Below, piece by piece: positions 51,873 through 63,053 of a stretch of 64,000 nucleotides of DNA (its first letter is position 1; each line of letters begins with the position of its first letter). The notes below the pieces were generated by a model. That model did no database searches. It had not been told where the DNA came from and saw nothing but the letters and a program-made list of their open reading frames with translations. The stretch is from Setaria digitata (Eukaryota; Nematoda; Chromadorea; Rhabditida; Setariidae). Both the position numbers and the translations under genes were made by a program. The DNA lies in contig RCAB01000203.1 in NCBI GenBank assembly GCA_003640385.1, positions 1 to 64,000 on the forward strand, given 5' to 3'.

Positions 51873-51917
51873 TCACTGTACAACACCCACTTTTGCTGCA
51901 CGAATAGGGCGATTCTG
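51641..51917. repeat. 138-bp duplication around N at 51779 (probable assembly join)
   Basis: Positions 51641-51778 and 51780-51917 differ at a few sites. The right copy includes the last 45 coding bases of GrpE (51873-51917), so the left copy (51734-51778) carries a false second copy of the gene's end. Confidence 0.95.
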
Positions 51918-54088
51918 TAAGGCGTAACCTGTTTTTATCACTTGTGCTACGATCCCAGAATCGAATTTTGCCTCAAAAAAATAACATATTAGTGTTTTAA
52001 AATTCCTCAAAGTTAGAAGTAACATCCTTCTGACACATATCACAGCATTCATAATATTCTTCTAATAGCTTCAAATTGAAGAAGATAAAAAGAAGGAAAT
52101 TCTGCATTTTTCAAAGGAAGCTTTGAAACTACATTCAAGTGTTAAAATTTAAAAAGTATAGCCAAATTTTTAAATGTTTTAATCAAAGCAACACAAGTTT
52201 TCAAATATTTTAGAAGACGAAATAACTTACTTGCTCTTTTGGGACTTGGAAAACAGCTTCATGCAAAGCTGGGTCAAATTTTTCACCCTCTGGAGAAATT
52301 TGCCTTAATCCATGTTTCACAAATGTTTTCTGCAACACTGTTCTCGTCATTTCCAGTCCTTCGAACAAATTTTTTAAGGACACATTTTTTTCCAATTCCT
52401 CCTTTTTTACTGCACTAACTGCGAGATCAAGAATATCTGCTACCTGAAAGACAAACCATGATTAAGTCATTAGAATAGGTTTCCAAAGAACAAGTAAAAA
52501 ACGAACCACACAAATAATAAGAAAGTCAAGAAAACAACAAACTTCAAGTAAATCTTTGCAGAATCCTTGGATAGCAAATACCTTCGCTTCTTCTGTTTGC
52601 TTTTGTCCACGACGACGGACATTTTCGACTTCAGCTAGCGCTCGCGTATATTTATCCTCGAAATTTCAGCATATTTCATATCAGTAAAATGAAACTTACA
52701 TGCAATGTCACTAGATTCTTTTAGAAAGAGACCTTCAACTCTTATCTTTTACAAAGATGTTTGCCATTAAATTTAAGCAATCCAATTAACTAATGTACCA
52801 TTCCTTTGCTATCAAATAGAAAAGTTATTTAATAGCTACAAGCAGTAACTTTTCTCAACATACAACATAATTACTAACAATTTATCAAATACTTGATGAT
52901 AATAAAAGACAGCCGTTCTCAAATTCAAGATAGATCGAATAGCTGAAGATCCCTCTGCTTGACACACCTACATTTTAGCAACCAATTCTGTTATAAGTCA
53001 TAGAATCAACTACGTTATCAACAAAAAATCTATGAATTTACCTTGAATCCACTCACTTCCTCTAAAAGCGTGTCATACTCTGTTGCAAGCGCATCAAATG
53101 CAGGTCGAGGTATTACAAAGTCTTCGCCTGCTTCCGCAGCACCAACTGTTTCCTTCACTTTAGTAAGGAATTCTGCACCTGGAAAACAGTTATAATTTTA
53201 TAATGTTCAAAATGCCTTTCTTCCATATTTAAAGTTTCTTGGAAAAAATGATATTAACCGAGAGAAGAACTACTTACAAAAAATATGCTGATAATTTACA
53301 GAAATATTGTATAAAGTGAGCAGCATTACAGCCATTTCTAATGACCCTTCAGCAAACCGAAAAATTTACGATATAAATTTTATGAAAGCCATCTTCAAAA
53401 CTTTAATAACTTTATTGATTAATAATAACCTAACAATGTACAAAATAATTTAATTAATCAGCAAATCTTACTTGTTAACCTTGCATTTTCGTGCTTAAGG
53501 GAAAAATTTGTTGCTTCATTTGCTCCTTCCTTTTGCACAGCTGCACTAAATGAAAAACGTGTTGTGGATGTCGGGAAATTATTCCTAAGTAATAGTCTGA
53601 AATAATAAATATTACATTATCACTTTTTAAGACAAGATATATGAATTACATTGTTCCTTTGTTCTCAGAAATAATATCAAATAAAAATAAATACTATGCA
53701 AACAAGAGAAACAGTTCTTTTGGACAAAAAGAAGATTATAAATACTGGGCACTTAATATTCCATCGTTTCATCTTTCGATATCAATTTATCCTAGACTAT
53801 CCTTTCTTTTCCATTCCCTTCTTCTTTGAATTTGAGAATAACAACAAAATCAAAAGGAGTCAGTCACCTCTCATTAATTCGCTATTACTCATCTGATAAG
53901 AGTTGAGAAAGGTCAAGTTATTCGTTCAGTTAGTAGTGTGAACCTTATCGGACAGAAAAGACTCTCACATTTCTTGGAAAGTTATTCAATTAAAAATATA
54001 ACCTTTTGCTCGATTGTGCAAGTGTTCGTGTCTCTAATCTAGCTATACGTATAGTGCCCAATAAAGTAAAACACGTACGTTTGATCAT
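51873..54088 (-). CDS. mitochondrial GrpE nucleotide-exchange factor
   Basis: Exons 54075-54088, 53472-53596, 53042-53178, 52582-52656, 52231-52443 and 51873-51971 total 663 bp, 220 residues, as usual for mitochondrial GrpE. The N-terminus (MIKRTLLLRNNFPTSTTRFS) is a typical basic, Ser/Thr-rich import signal. The long helix KYTRALAEVENVRRRGQKQT, the four-helix segment VLQKTFVKHGL and the beta-domain blocks FDPALHEAVFQVP and VAQVIKTGYALQNRPIRAAKV are diagnostic. The protein releases ADP from mitochondrial Hsp70 during import and folding in the matrix. The first exon is only 14 bp and is inferred from phase and from the presequence; the other five are firm. C. elegans GrpE and pph-6 are, as far as I recall, on the same cosmid (C34C12), so the GrpE-PP6 neighbourhood may be conserved. 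Confidence 0.93.
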
Positions 54089-55525
54089 TTCAGGTAGCAC
54101 GAATTCCCTCCTGATTTATGAAATTTATAATGATTACTATAATTATAAGCCAACAGTAACAAATAAGCTAAATAAGAGAACACTTCTATAACGAGAGGAA
54201 TTCCGGAGAGTTATCAGTTTCACCACATCAATATCACCGTAAATCCCCAACTACCATTTCCATATCACAAATCATTTGAGCTGCATCACATCGAAATAAC
54301 TTACAACGATCTCTACGCTCTCCTGCATTTTCTTTTCCCTCTTTTCTCGTTTTTTTTTCCTCTCATCTATCTTTTCTCTCTCACCCTTTATCCCTATAGC
54401 ATCTCAATATTTGGTCCACGTATTCATTTACGCAACATATAGTAGAATTCCTTAATAACTGGATCACGGATTTTTGGTCTTTCTTTCCACGTAACACGCT
54501 TAGAACCCACGTACGTATCCACCTACACTTGGAGCATTTACGTTAGTTAAGACCCTCCGTACTTAAAATATGTAATTACGCCTCTGTTACTTGATCTTTG
54601 AATAAATGTAATTATTATTATATGACATTTCTTTCTTTTTCTGCCCCATATTTCTCCTATTTAATTACTAATTGCTCTGAATTGTTGAAGTGACGTCATA
54701 CAAATCGTAAATTACAACAGTTTCATCATGTGAATTCAGAATGATTTATAAAAAAGAGTGATGCTAATTGGTAATATTAGCATTACCATTAGTAACCTGT
54801 TTAGCTTAGCAATGAGCAGAGTGGTGTAACTGTTAAAATTAAATGGAATTATTAAGTGATAAGTTCATAATATTGATAAGGCTGAATCCCTCATGATATT
54901 GATCAGAAATGGTCGCTTATGATATGGATGAGGATGATTAAAACTGATTCACTTATAATTTCAGACATAAGTTAATTAATGTTAATCATTCAGCAGTTGT
55001 TCGCAGCGCAAAATAAATTAGACGAGTGAAGAAGTAGAGGAAGTAATAACTGTAATCCATAAATTTAAGAATTTTCAAATCTGAAAGTAACTTGTCTGAT
55101 TATGATAATTTGATGTGTTAGTAAAGTTTTTAATTTGATGTTACTATTGTTTATGAGAATTTAAAACACACAAAGTTGGAGCCATCTTTGTTTTTGTATG
55201 GCACTAATCACTAATCAGTAAGACCGAGTGATAAGTTATACTGAAAAGTAAAGAATAGGAGATCCAATTTGCGTTTCCGTTTAAAGACACTTTAATTGCC
55301 TTTTAAACTCATATATAATTTAAATTCCTCGTAGCTAGAAATAAATTTCCAACCAGTCCATCATTATTCATCACTTACTATGTAATACGTGATATTAATC
55401 AAATCACGCTGTACTTGTTATATATTAATGGAGTGACGTATGGAATGGGTAGAAGTGCGGTAGAAATCAAAAGGCCTGATTTTCAGGTTATTATCTACAA
55501 TGGTGATCTTGTAATTCAAATCAAA
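54089..55525. other. GrpE / MRPL16 divergent spacer
   Basis: About 1.4 kb with no recognised gene. It has somewhat higher complexity than the desert. A GATTTTCAG acceptor-like site lies about 40 bases before the L16 ATG. Confidence 0.55.
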
Positions 55526-56952
55526 ATGTTATTACAACAAATTGAAAAGTCGCTCTGGCACAATTCAATACGTTTTCTACGTAACAACAAAAAGTGGTTA
55601 CCGAGACCGGAGCCAGAGACATTTGAGCGTAAGTGAATAACTTGGAGTTGTCATACATCCATGTAACAGTAATCTCTTGCAGAGATCACTTGTTTAATCT
55701 TCAACTAGCCGCTTTTAACTTTTCAAATTTCCTTCATGTAATGTAATACTGATTGATTGTGAAATTGATACTTAATGCAGAGAGATTGGAATTGCTTAAA
55801 AAAATTGAAGCAGAGGTGAATCGTATTGTTGTAGATGTTGTATTTCCACCAAACGGAGAATACAAGTTGCCACCAATGCCCGAGGAACCAACCTATGATC
55901 CTGCATTGGGAGAACAAAAATTCAAAACATCAAAACAGCTCGTTAGTATCCGTGGTGTCGAAGAAATACACACTGAATTGATCCACAGACAGTACGGTCT
56001 TGCTGCTGTAGCTGGCGGTTTCATCAGTTCACATGATTTCAATTTCATTCGTGTAAGGTTTTATATATATGTGCATGTTGCAATGCTAACTTTATCCATT
56101 ATTTTTTTACCATCAGTAAAATAAATTGCTTTCATATTTTGTTTAGTGTTATCACTGAAAAGAATGCTTATGGTTTGAACTTTCGAAATTCCGTTATACA
56201 ATCAAATTATTTAAAGTTTATTTCTAGGATCGCTTAAACAGGAACCTTTTAAAAAATCAATTCGCAATATGGCGAGTACCTGCACCGTGGCTTCCACGTA
56301 CAAAAAGGGCAGTTGGAGCGAAATCAGGTAGTGGTAAAGGAAATATACATTATTATGTTACACCTGTGCGAGCAAAAAGAATTATTTTGGAACTTGGCGG
56401 TTACGTTATGGAATTGGAAGTATGTTTAGAATTAATTCAGAATTACACTAAATACATGTTGCAGGAAGGATCTATCTTTCCTTGTCTATCCCATTGGAGT
56501 AGTATTGGATTAGTTTATGGGTTAGCATTAAAGGAAAAATAATCTGACGTCTGAAATTAGACTTTTTTCGGATCCCTGATTGATATTTAGTGACTCTCTG
56601 CCTCTGAAAAATTTTTGAATACTAATACTAATCAAGTATTAACACACAGAGTACAGCATATGAGCGGTCCTGTGTCATCTATATTGTTTTAATTATTTTC
56701 AAATCAGCTTTGTTTCACTCAAGATTTGCGTTTTAGGCAAGAGCCTATCTGATGCATCTTTGCGAACGGTTTCGTTTTCCAGTTGAATTTGTTAGCGAAA
56801 AAATTTTGGAGGAGAAGAAACTTCAGGAAAAGAAGGTCGAGGAAATGAATGTTAATAAATTTAATTGGGATTTGGCTCTAAAATATAATATGCAAGATTG
56901 CCATAGATGGCTGTCATATTATGATATCGCTTTTAAATGTAAATATACATAA
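55526..56952 (+). CDS. mrpl-16: mitochondrial ribosomal protein L16 (uL16m)
   Basis: Exons 55526-55628, 55781-56052, 56228-56419 and 56737-56952 give 260 residues. The start MLLQQIEKSLWHNSIRFLRN is a plausible mitochondrial presequence. The uL16 core is in exons 2-3: ELIHRQYGLAAVAGGFISSH, then WRVPAPWLPRTKRAVGAKSG, GSGKGNIHYYVTPVRAKR and IILELGG, corresponding to the conserved K-G-x-G-K...V-x-P-V-[RK]-x-G-x-[IV]-x-[YF]-E-[VI] region next to the peptidyl-transferase centre. The C-terminal part continues FPVEFVSEKIL and a lysine/glutamate-rich helix. The protein is a large-subunit component of mitochondrial ribosomes. It is the first of three closely spaced plus-strand genes. A poly(A) signal AATAAA lies at 57142-57147. 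Confidence 0.92.
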
Positions 56953-57141
56953 TGTATGTGAAAAGTTCGTGTTTTGGCGGGTGTTAGGAAAATTAAAATT
57001 GAACAGTTCAAAGACTGGATTTCTTTTGAAAAGAATATTTTCACAAACTTTATGATTACTTTTGTTCATTATTATTAAATCAGTTCTCTTTGCTGATTTT
57101 TTTAGTCATTGTTTTGCATTGTTGCATTTATATATTGCACG

Positions 57142-57147
57142 AATAAA
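57142..57147 (+). terminator. poly(A) signal AATAAA, MRPL16
   Basis: AATAAA 190 bases after the L16 stop and about 190 bases before the PGAP2 start, as expected between genes of a nematode operon. Confidence 0.55.
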
Positions 57148-57330
57148 ATATTTGTCCATTGTAATATACCGAAATTCATTTGTTTTACTACTAGAAGTAT
57201 ATTTTATGAGTTCTAGTACAGAATATAATGGAAGTCCCACAGTTACCAATCATACAGATTACATTTGCTGCTTTGGAAAATTTCCAAAAAATATTAACAA
57301 TTCATGATTTTCAGTAATGGATCGCAAGAA

Positions 57331-58588
57331 ATGGCATTAATAGGTGATGAGGAATTACTGTTTATTCCGTTTCGATGGTTTATTCTCGTTACCGCAGGTT
57401 TACCTTTTTCTGCCTTATGTCTTTGTATATCATTATCGTTAGCACTACATTTGGATGAGTCTACTCGTACTCATTGTGGCGTTGTGAATTATTTACCATC
57501 GATATCGGCTGCTGTTGCATCCTTTTCTCCAGAGCGGTATATTTGGCGATTTTTCGTTGCTTTGCATTCCGCACCCCGTATTGTAGCAGCTTTAGCGTTT
57601 AAGTGAGGTTTTTATTTTTTCCCATGTTAATTCTTTTTCATGAACTTGGTAATTTGCCGTTTGTTTTTCGTCTAACTTTCACTTTTTCTTTCTTCGATAG
57701 AAATTTCCTATTAACATCTCCATTACGACCGCTGAATGATCGAATATGGTTCGAATTAGCCTGTCAAATTGCTTGCTTTGTAAATATCGCGGAAAGTTTA
57801 TTTCTTCTTTTATTAACTACCGCTTCATCCACGGAAAGTCACGGTATGTTTTACTGAACTCACATTTATTTTCTGCAGTTTTAATTATTTATGATTTGAA
57901 AGCAGTTATTTCAAGTAAGAAGCATTTCAGTCCTTTATTTTAGCCATCCATAAAATATCGTTCCTCGGATTTGGTCTCTGTTCAATATTGTATATGCTCT
58001 CTGCAACAAGTTTGCTCCAGTATTCTGGTAGACGTCGTACATCCTCGCTGGTCAGTTTTTCTTTTTTTGCAAATATATTCCTTTTTATCATGTAGAAATA
58101 CAGGAGTGAAAGATACTAAGATGATAGCTTTATTCCAGACCAGTGTCGTGAATTGGTCATATCTGGATGAAGTGTGAACATAGCATAATCTTTAATGATT
58201 TATTTATTACAAGACATCGGTTTTGTTTATTTGACAATGTTTTTCATTAGTAATATTAAATTTTTAGAGAAAAAAGTCACTGATGTTAAATTTATATCTT
58301 CTTTAGGGTGAAAAATCATTCCAATACAAGGTTCTTATGTGCTCCACATCTACAATATCGCTTTTTCTTGCCATATATTTCTTCAATCGTCATAACACCT
58401 ACTGTGAACCTGGAATATACACACTTTTTGCTGTTTCTGAATATGCTGTTGTGCTGTCAAATATATTTTTTCACTGTACTTTACTTTTTGATTTTCATGG
58501 GAAACATTTCGTTTTGACATCATCTGCCCTAAATTTTCATTACCAACCGCTTTTGCCAGAATTTAACGCTAGTAAGCGTTCGGCCTGA
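57331..58588 (+). CDS. pgap-2: PGAP2 (post-GPI-attachment to proteins 2)
   Basis: Exons 57331-57602, 57701-57843, 57944-58050 and 58307-58588 give 267 residues, near human PGAP2 (about 254). It is a polytopic membrane protein: hydrophobic segments around residues 14-38 (WFILVTAGLPFSALCLCISL), 107-127 (ELACQIACFVNIAESLFLLL), 146-163, 190-205 and 220-240. The family block THCGVVNYLPSISAAVA and ERYIWRFFVALHS near the N-terminus is characteristic, as is HCTLLFDFHGKHF near the C-terminus. PGAP2 works in the Golgi in fatty-acid remodelling of GPI anchors. TTTTCAG at 57310-57314 precedes the ATG and may be the trans-splice site of a downstream operon gene. AATAAA lies at 58771-58776. Confidence 0.9.
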
Positions 58589-58770
58589 TATCTGCCTTAA
58601 AAAAGGGTTGAAAAAATGGTCTAAATGAGATGTTTTTTTCTTAGAATTTTGCGATATTCTGTTCATGTTGTATACTATATTCATTGTTATATCCACATTT
58701 TTTTCTTTTGGTTTCATTGGTTCTACTGTGATATCGAAGAAGTATAGGTCATTTTGTTATTTATCAGCCG

Positions 58771-58776
58771 AATAAA
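58771..58776 (+). terminator. poly(A) signal AATAAA, PGAP2
   Basis: AATAAA 183 bases after the PGAP2 stop, upstream of the LYAR start. Confidence 0.55.
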
Positions 58777-58948
58777 TACCATTAATTCATGTACCTTCCT
58801 TCTTTCTGATTGGTTTATAAGGAAAATTCTTCCGATTGATTTAATTCAAACCAAGCTTATTTCTTTCATTTAAAACTTTCACTTTTGCTATGACTAAAGT
58901 GGTGTATAATTTTATTATTCTTTTTTTTTCCAGGATAGCACCACTGCA

Positions 58949-61011
58949 ATGGTGTTTTTTAGCTGTGATAAATGTAGCGAAGCTTTAAAGAAAAATCAGG
59001 TTGAAAAACATGGATTCAAATGCAGGTATATCTAACTTGTGGTAAACTTTTAATAAATAAGTATAACAGAATTAGTGGTCTATTCCCGAATAATTAAACT
59101 AAGTAATTTATATACTGTTAGGAATCATTGTTTAACTGGTTTCTGATGTATTACATTGGCGAAGAAAGAACAGTGAAGATTATTTACATTACCAGATAGT
59201 GACATTTCAAAAACTATTGATTGTCTGTGCTACCTAGAAGTTTGAGTAATTTAGCATAGTTACTCTCTCTTTAATTGCTACGCTTAAATTACTAGTAGCT
59301 TAAAATATTATTTTAATAATAAATAATATTTCCCTTAGAGCCATGCAGNGTAAACTTTTAATAAATAAGTATAACAGAATTAGTGGTCTATTCCCGAATA
59401 ATTAAACTAAGTAATTTATATACTGTTAGGAATCATTGTTTAACTGGTTTCTGATGTATTACATTGGCGAAGAAAGAACAGTGAAGATTATTTACATTAC
59501 CAGATAGTGACATTTCAAAAACTATTGATTGTCTGTGCTACCTAGAAGTTTGAGTAATTTAGCATAGTTACTCTCTCTTTAATTGCTACGCTTAAATTAC
59601 TAGTAGCTTAAAATATTATTTTAATAATAAATAATATTTCCCTTAGAGCCATGCAGGGTTGCTTGATATTGTTTAGGCTGAAGTGGTCAGTCAGTATTGT
59701 CCAGAGAAATTTCTCGTAGTATGAACGAGGAGTTTAGCAGGGATCTACTATGATTAACAGGCTTGAATATTAGAAAAATTAAACCTGCTTCACTATTTTA
59801 AGATCGTATTTGGTGATTCAACAAAATTGAATGGTGGAAGCTTTTTTTTTTATTGAGGCATTTCATTTCAGGAATGCAACTTATTCATGTTTGGATTGTG
59901 GGCAAGCCTTTTCTCGTGTATCTTATAAAGACCACATTAGGTGTGTGACAGAAAATAAAAAGTATGGTGGGAAAAACTATACTGAAAAAGAAAACAAGGT
60001 GAGACTCTCAGCAGTGACATTTTCGAATACTTGGAAATGTTTGAAAGGACATTTTTGAGGGTATTTAAAATATTGGTGTGTTCTAATTATATTCAGGGTG
60101 AGGCAAAGCAGAATCGTTGGATTGAGCAGGTGGAGCGGGCAATAGAAAATGTAAGGGATCAAGGACTTAAAGATCTTCTGCAGCAGATTCATGGTTTCAA
60201 CAATATACCAAGAAAGGAAGCGAAGTTCGTCAATTTCTTGCAAAATTCAATCAAAATCCGGGACCGAAGTCTATGTGTTAAGGTAGAACATTTGGAAATT
60301 AAATGTGCTGAACTTCAAAAAGGAGAAATTGAATATGACTTCATCGAATTTCTTTCATTTATTCACTTTTCTAAAAACTGTTTAACACTTTACAAATATG
60401 GAAAATGCAGGCATGGAATTGTATAAGTGAGCAAGCTTTAAAGATGCAACAGGAAGCTGAAAAAACGGAGCTGAATGAAAATGAAGGCTGCAATAGCCAA
60501 GATGAAAAGAAGTCGTTAAATTGTAAGCAGGAAACTTCGGGAAATGACAGTGGAAAAGTGGAAAAAATGAAGACTAAGAAAAAGGAATTGAAGGAAAATG
60601 GCGCGTCGGAAAATGATCATAGTAATTCGGAGCAGGTATGCATTCTTATTTTTTTACCACAAAAGAAGTGTATTTAATCGCTTAATATACTTTTTTGTCA
60701 TAATTTATCGAAGTTTTTTATTCGTTGTTAAGTGATAATGTAAGTGGTTGGATGACTGGAAGTGTTGCTTATAGAAAATTGTAACAACGAATGGTGTGAA
60801 AAAGTTTAAATGGAAACGCGCAATCAAGCGAACTTTAAAGGAAGCAGAAAATGGACAAATGAAAATGAAGCGACTGAGGACCAAAGTTATCGAAAGTTAT
60901 TTGGCAAGTGGTCAGTGTAATGGGAATGCTGAAAATCCCGAAGCCATTTTTAATGTTAAATTACAGTCTTTGGGTTTATGCATTGATAATAAAATAGTGC
61001 GGTTAAATTAA
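58949..61011 (+). CDS. LYAR-type nucleolar zinc-finger protein
   Basis: Exons 58949-59025, 59872-59998, 60097-60282, 60411-60635 and 60775-61011 give 283 residues. The N-terminus has the two LYAR zinc fingers: MVFFSCDKCSEALKKNQVEK plus HGFKC, then CLDCGQAFSRVSYKDHIRC, followed by the conserved TENKKYGGKNY. A central helix (WIEQVERAIENV...QGLKDLLQQI) is followed by a charged, low-complexity lysine/glutamate region (KMKTKKKELKENGASEND) and a C-terminal block FKWKRAIKRTLKEAENGQMK that is conserved in the family. LYAR acts in the nucleolus in pre-rRNA processing and transcription. The start codon is 15 bases after a TTCCAG site. Intron 1 (59026-59871) is enlarged by a 307-base duplication flanking an N and is probably about 308 bases too long in this assembly. 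Confidence 0.95.
59042..59656. repeat. 307-bp duplication around N at 59349 (probable assembly join)
   Basis: 59042-59348 and 59350-59656 are both 307 bases and appear identical. Both lie within LYAR intron 1. Confidence 0.97.
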
Positions 61012-62101
61012 TTAAATGTCACCAGATGGTTATTGTTGTTTTCGTTATTACCATTGAATGTCAGCTTAATATAAATTAATTAATCTTTCATTAAACTTGT
61101 TATTAAGAATTTATGGAGTTCTGGGTTTTCTAAATGCATTTTTTTTTTTTTCTTAAATGAATTCTCTTTTCAATCTTTACTGCTAAGTATGAATAATACG
61201 GACTTATGGGAGGGGAAGGGAATAAAATACGACAATTAAAAAAGAGCCAAATAAAATATAATGATTCTTAGGATGGAGTTCATATTAGGTTTTTTCCTTA
61301 AATCCTGAGTGATTCTCCTATTTATGAAATCATTCTTCTCCTTGATAATGACGAGGATTTTAGTCCGACATGACTTTTTCATTCTTTTTTTATTTTGCAC
61401 ATTTATTGTTTTGAATTAAAAAAAAAAATTATGTATTTTTTAAATGTTTTCAGTCTAAGCAAGACTGCCTGGCTGCTTTATATTTAAATATTGGTTGGAT
61501 TAAATAATTTACTACAGTGGTTGAATTTCAAGACATGGATCAATGTCCTCCACAGCAAATGTTATCATTAAAGTGAGGAATCCGAATTACAAAAAAAAAA
61601 AAAAAAAAAAGATTTAGTGCATTTCTTATTATTTTGTTGCTATTCTCTGTCTTTTCATATTCGTATGACTTTTTAAATGAATAATAAATTTTGCAAATTT
61701 GTCCTTTTTAGAAGGATAACCGTAACGTTATGATTCTAATAATAGTATTTTCTATCTCTAGTTTTTATTTTTTTTTTTTTTTAAGTTTAAGGATTTTTTT
61801 TTCTCTTCCTCTCAAATCAATGAATGCCATAATGATTGATGCACAAGCTTAATGGAATATTGTCACAAAAATGAGGTTCTAGTCTTTTCTTTTTTTTGTT
61901 ATAAATTGGTCTGCTAGAGAGTATTGGCATGAATGCCTATGATGAATTTTGCATTGGAAATATTTAATTTCGATTTCACTATGTTCATTCTCTAGAACTT
62001 TCCTTTTCTTTTTTTTCAGTTAAAATTATTGAATTATTATCATCAATCATTTATCATTTCTAGGCTTACAGTTGCTCAATGTTGTAATTATTTTGGACAG
62101 A
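61012..62101. other. spacer downstream of LYAR
   Basis: LYAR 3' UTR and intergenic sequence with many T runs; no gene recognised. An acceptor-like GGACAG sits immediately before the next start codon (62095-62100). Confidence 0.55.
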
Positions 62102-63053
62102 ATGATTGGTGATAGTGAATTACTTGATGATTTCTATTGTAACGATGATGAGCCTGTTGCGCCAACACTTTTTACATTATGCATACGACAATTGGCATTA
62201 AAACAAAATGGAAATATTGATTCTTTGCCTTCATCAATTGTTCAGAAAATAGTTTTACTAAATTACAATATAAATCATATGATAGAAATACAGCATGACT
62301 ATGTCACATTTGAATATTGCTGGATTTGTATTGGAAAAGATTGCAATTTGGATTGGCCTAATATCTATAAAAAATGCTTTCGTGGAATGAAACCGGAAGA
62401 ATTTTTCATATTTTCAGCAATTAATGGAATTGCTACTGAGGTAAGTGCAATTATAAAAAAATTTTCAAACATGAAAATTACACTTAATTATTATGATGCT
62501 GATTTGTATTGATTTTACTATATAAATTATTAAAATTACATAGCAAATTACTTTACTGTACGTGAACGTTGTTAAACTTTCAGCATCAAGTGTTACCATT
62601 ATTATTTATCATTATTATTTATTATTACTATTTATTTGTTTGTTTATTTAACTAATTTATTTATTTAATTAATTTTATTCATTTATTTTATTTATTTATT
62701 TATTTCTTTCATTTACTTTTTTATTTATTTATTTGTTTAATTTATTTGTTTGATTTATTTATTTATTGTTGTNCATTTACTTATTTATTTTATTTATTTA
62801 TTTGTTTAATTTATTTGTTTGATTTATTTATTTATTGTTGTTATTTTTAATTATTATTATTAATTACTATTGCTATCACATGAGCAAATTGCTGTTTGGT
62901 AAATTCAATATCTTTTTTTTTTTTTTTTTGAATCACACAAAATTATAGCTACGAGAGATTTTTCTTTATTTGAGTTTAATAATCAAAATGAATAAGCACT
63001 TCTTGGAAGGTGAAGAAATTTCGTGGAAATACGAAGACATGGTGAAAAGGTGA
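62102..63053 (+). CDS. unrecognised small protein
   Basis: Two exons, 62102-62440 and 62949-63053, join in phase 0 with canonical sites (GAG|GTAAGT and ATTATAG|) to give 147 residues. The ATG follows an acceptor-like TTTTGGACAG by one base. The start is acidic (MIGDSELLDDFYCNDDEPVA), followed by LFTLCIRQLALKQNGNIDSL and PSSIVQKIV, which has the flavour of the short helical repeat seen at the start of F-box-like, zyg-11-like or elongin-A-like adaptors, but this is only a visual impression. Four cysteines lie between residues 75 and 105 (CWICIGKDC). Exon 2 ends in a helix with KHFLEGEEISWKYEDMVKR. No domain is assigned and no function is proposed. It is the fourth plus-strand gene after L16, PGAP2 and LYAR but lies 1.1 kb from LYAR. 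Confidence 0.6.
62600..62880. repeat. TTTA/TTTG simple-sequence tract with N-linked duplication
   Basis: Long (TTTA)n and TTTG array inside the intron of the 62102-63053 gene. The N at 62773 separates 62710-62772 from a near copy at 62774-62841. Confidence 0.9.
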
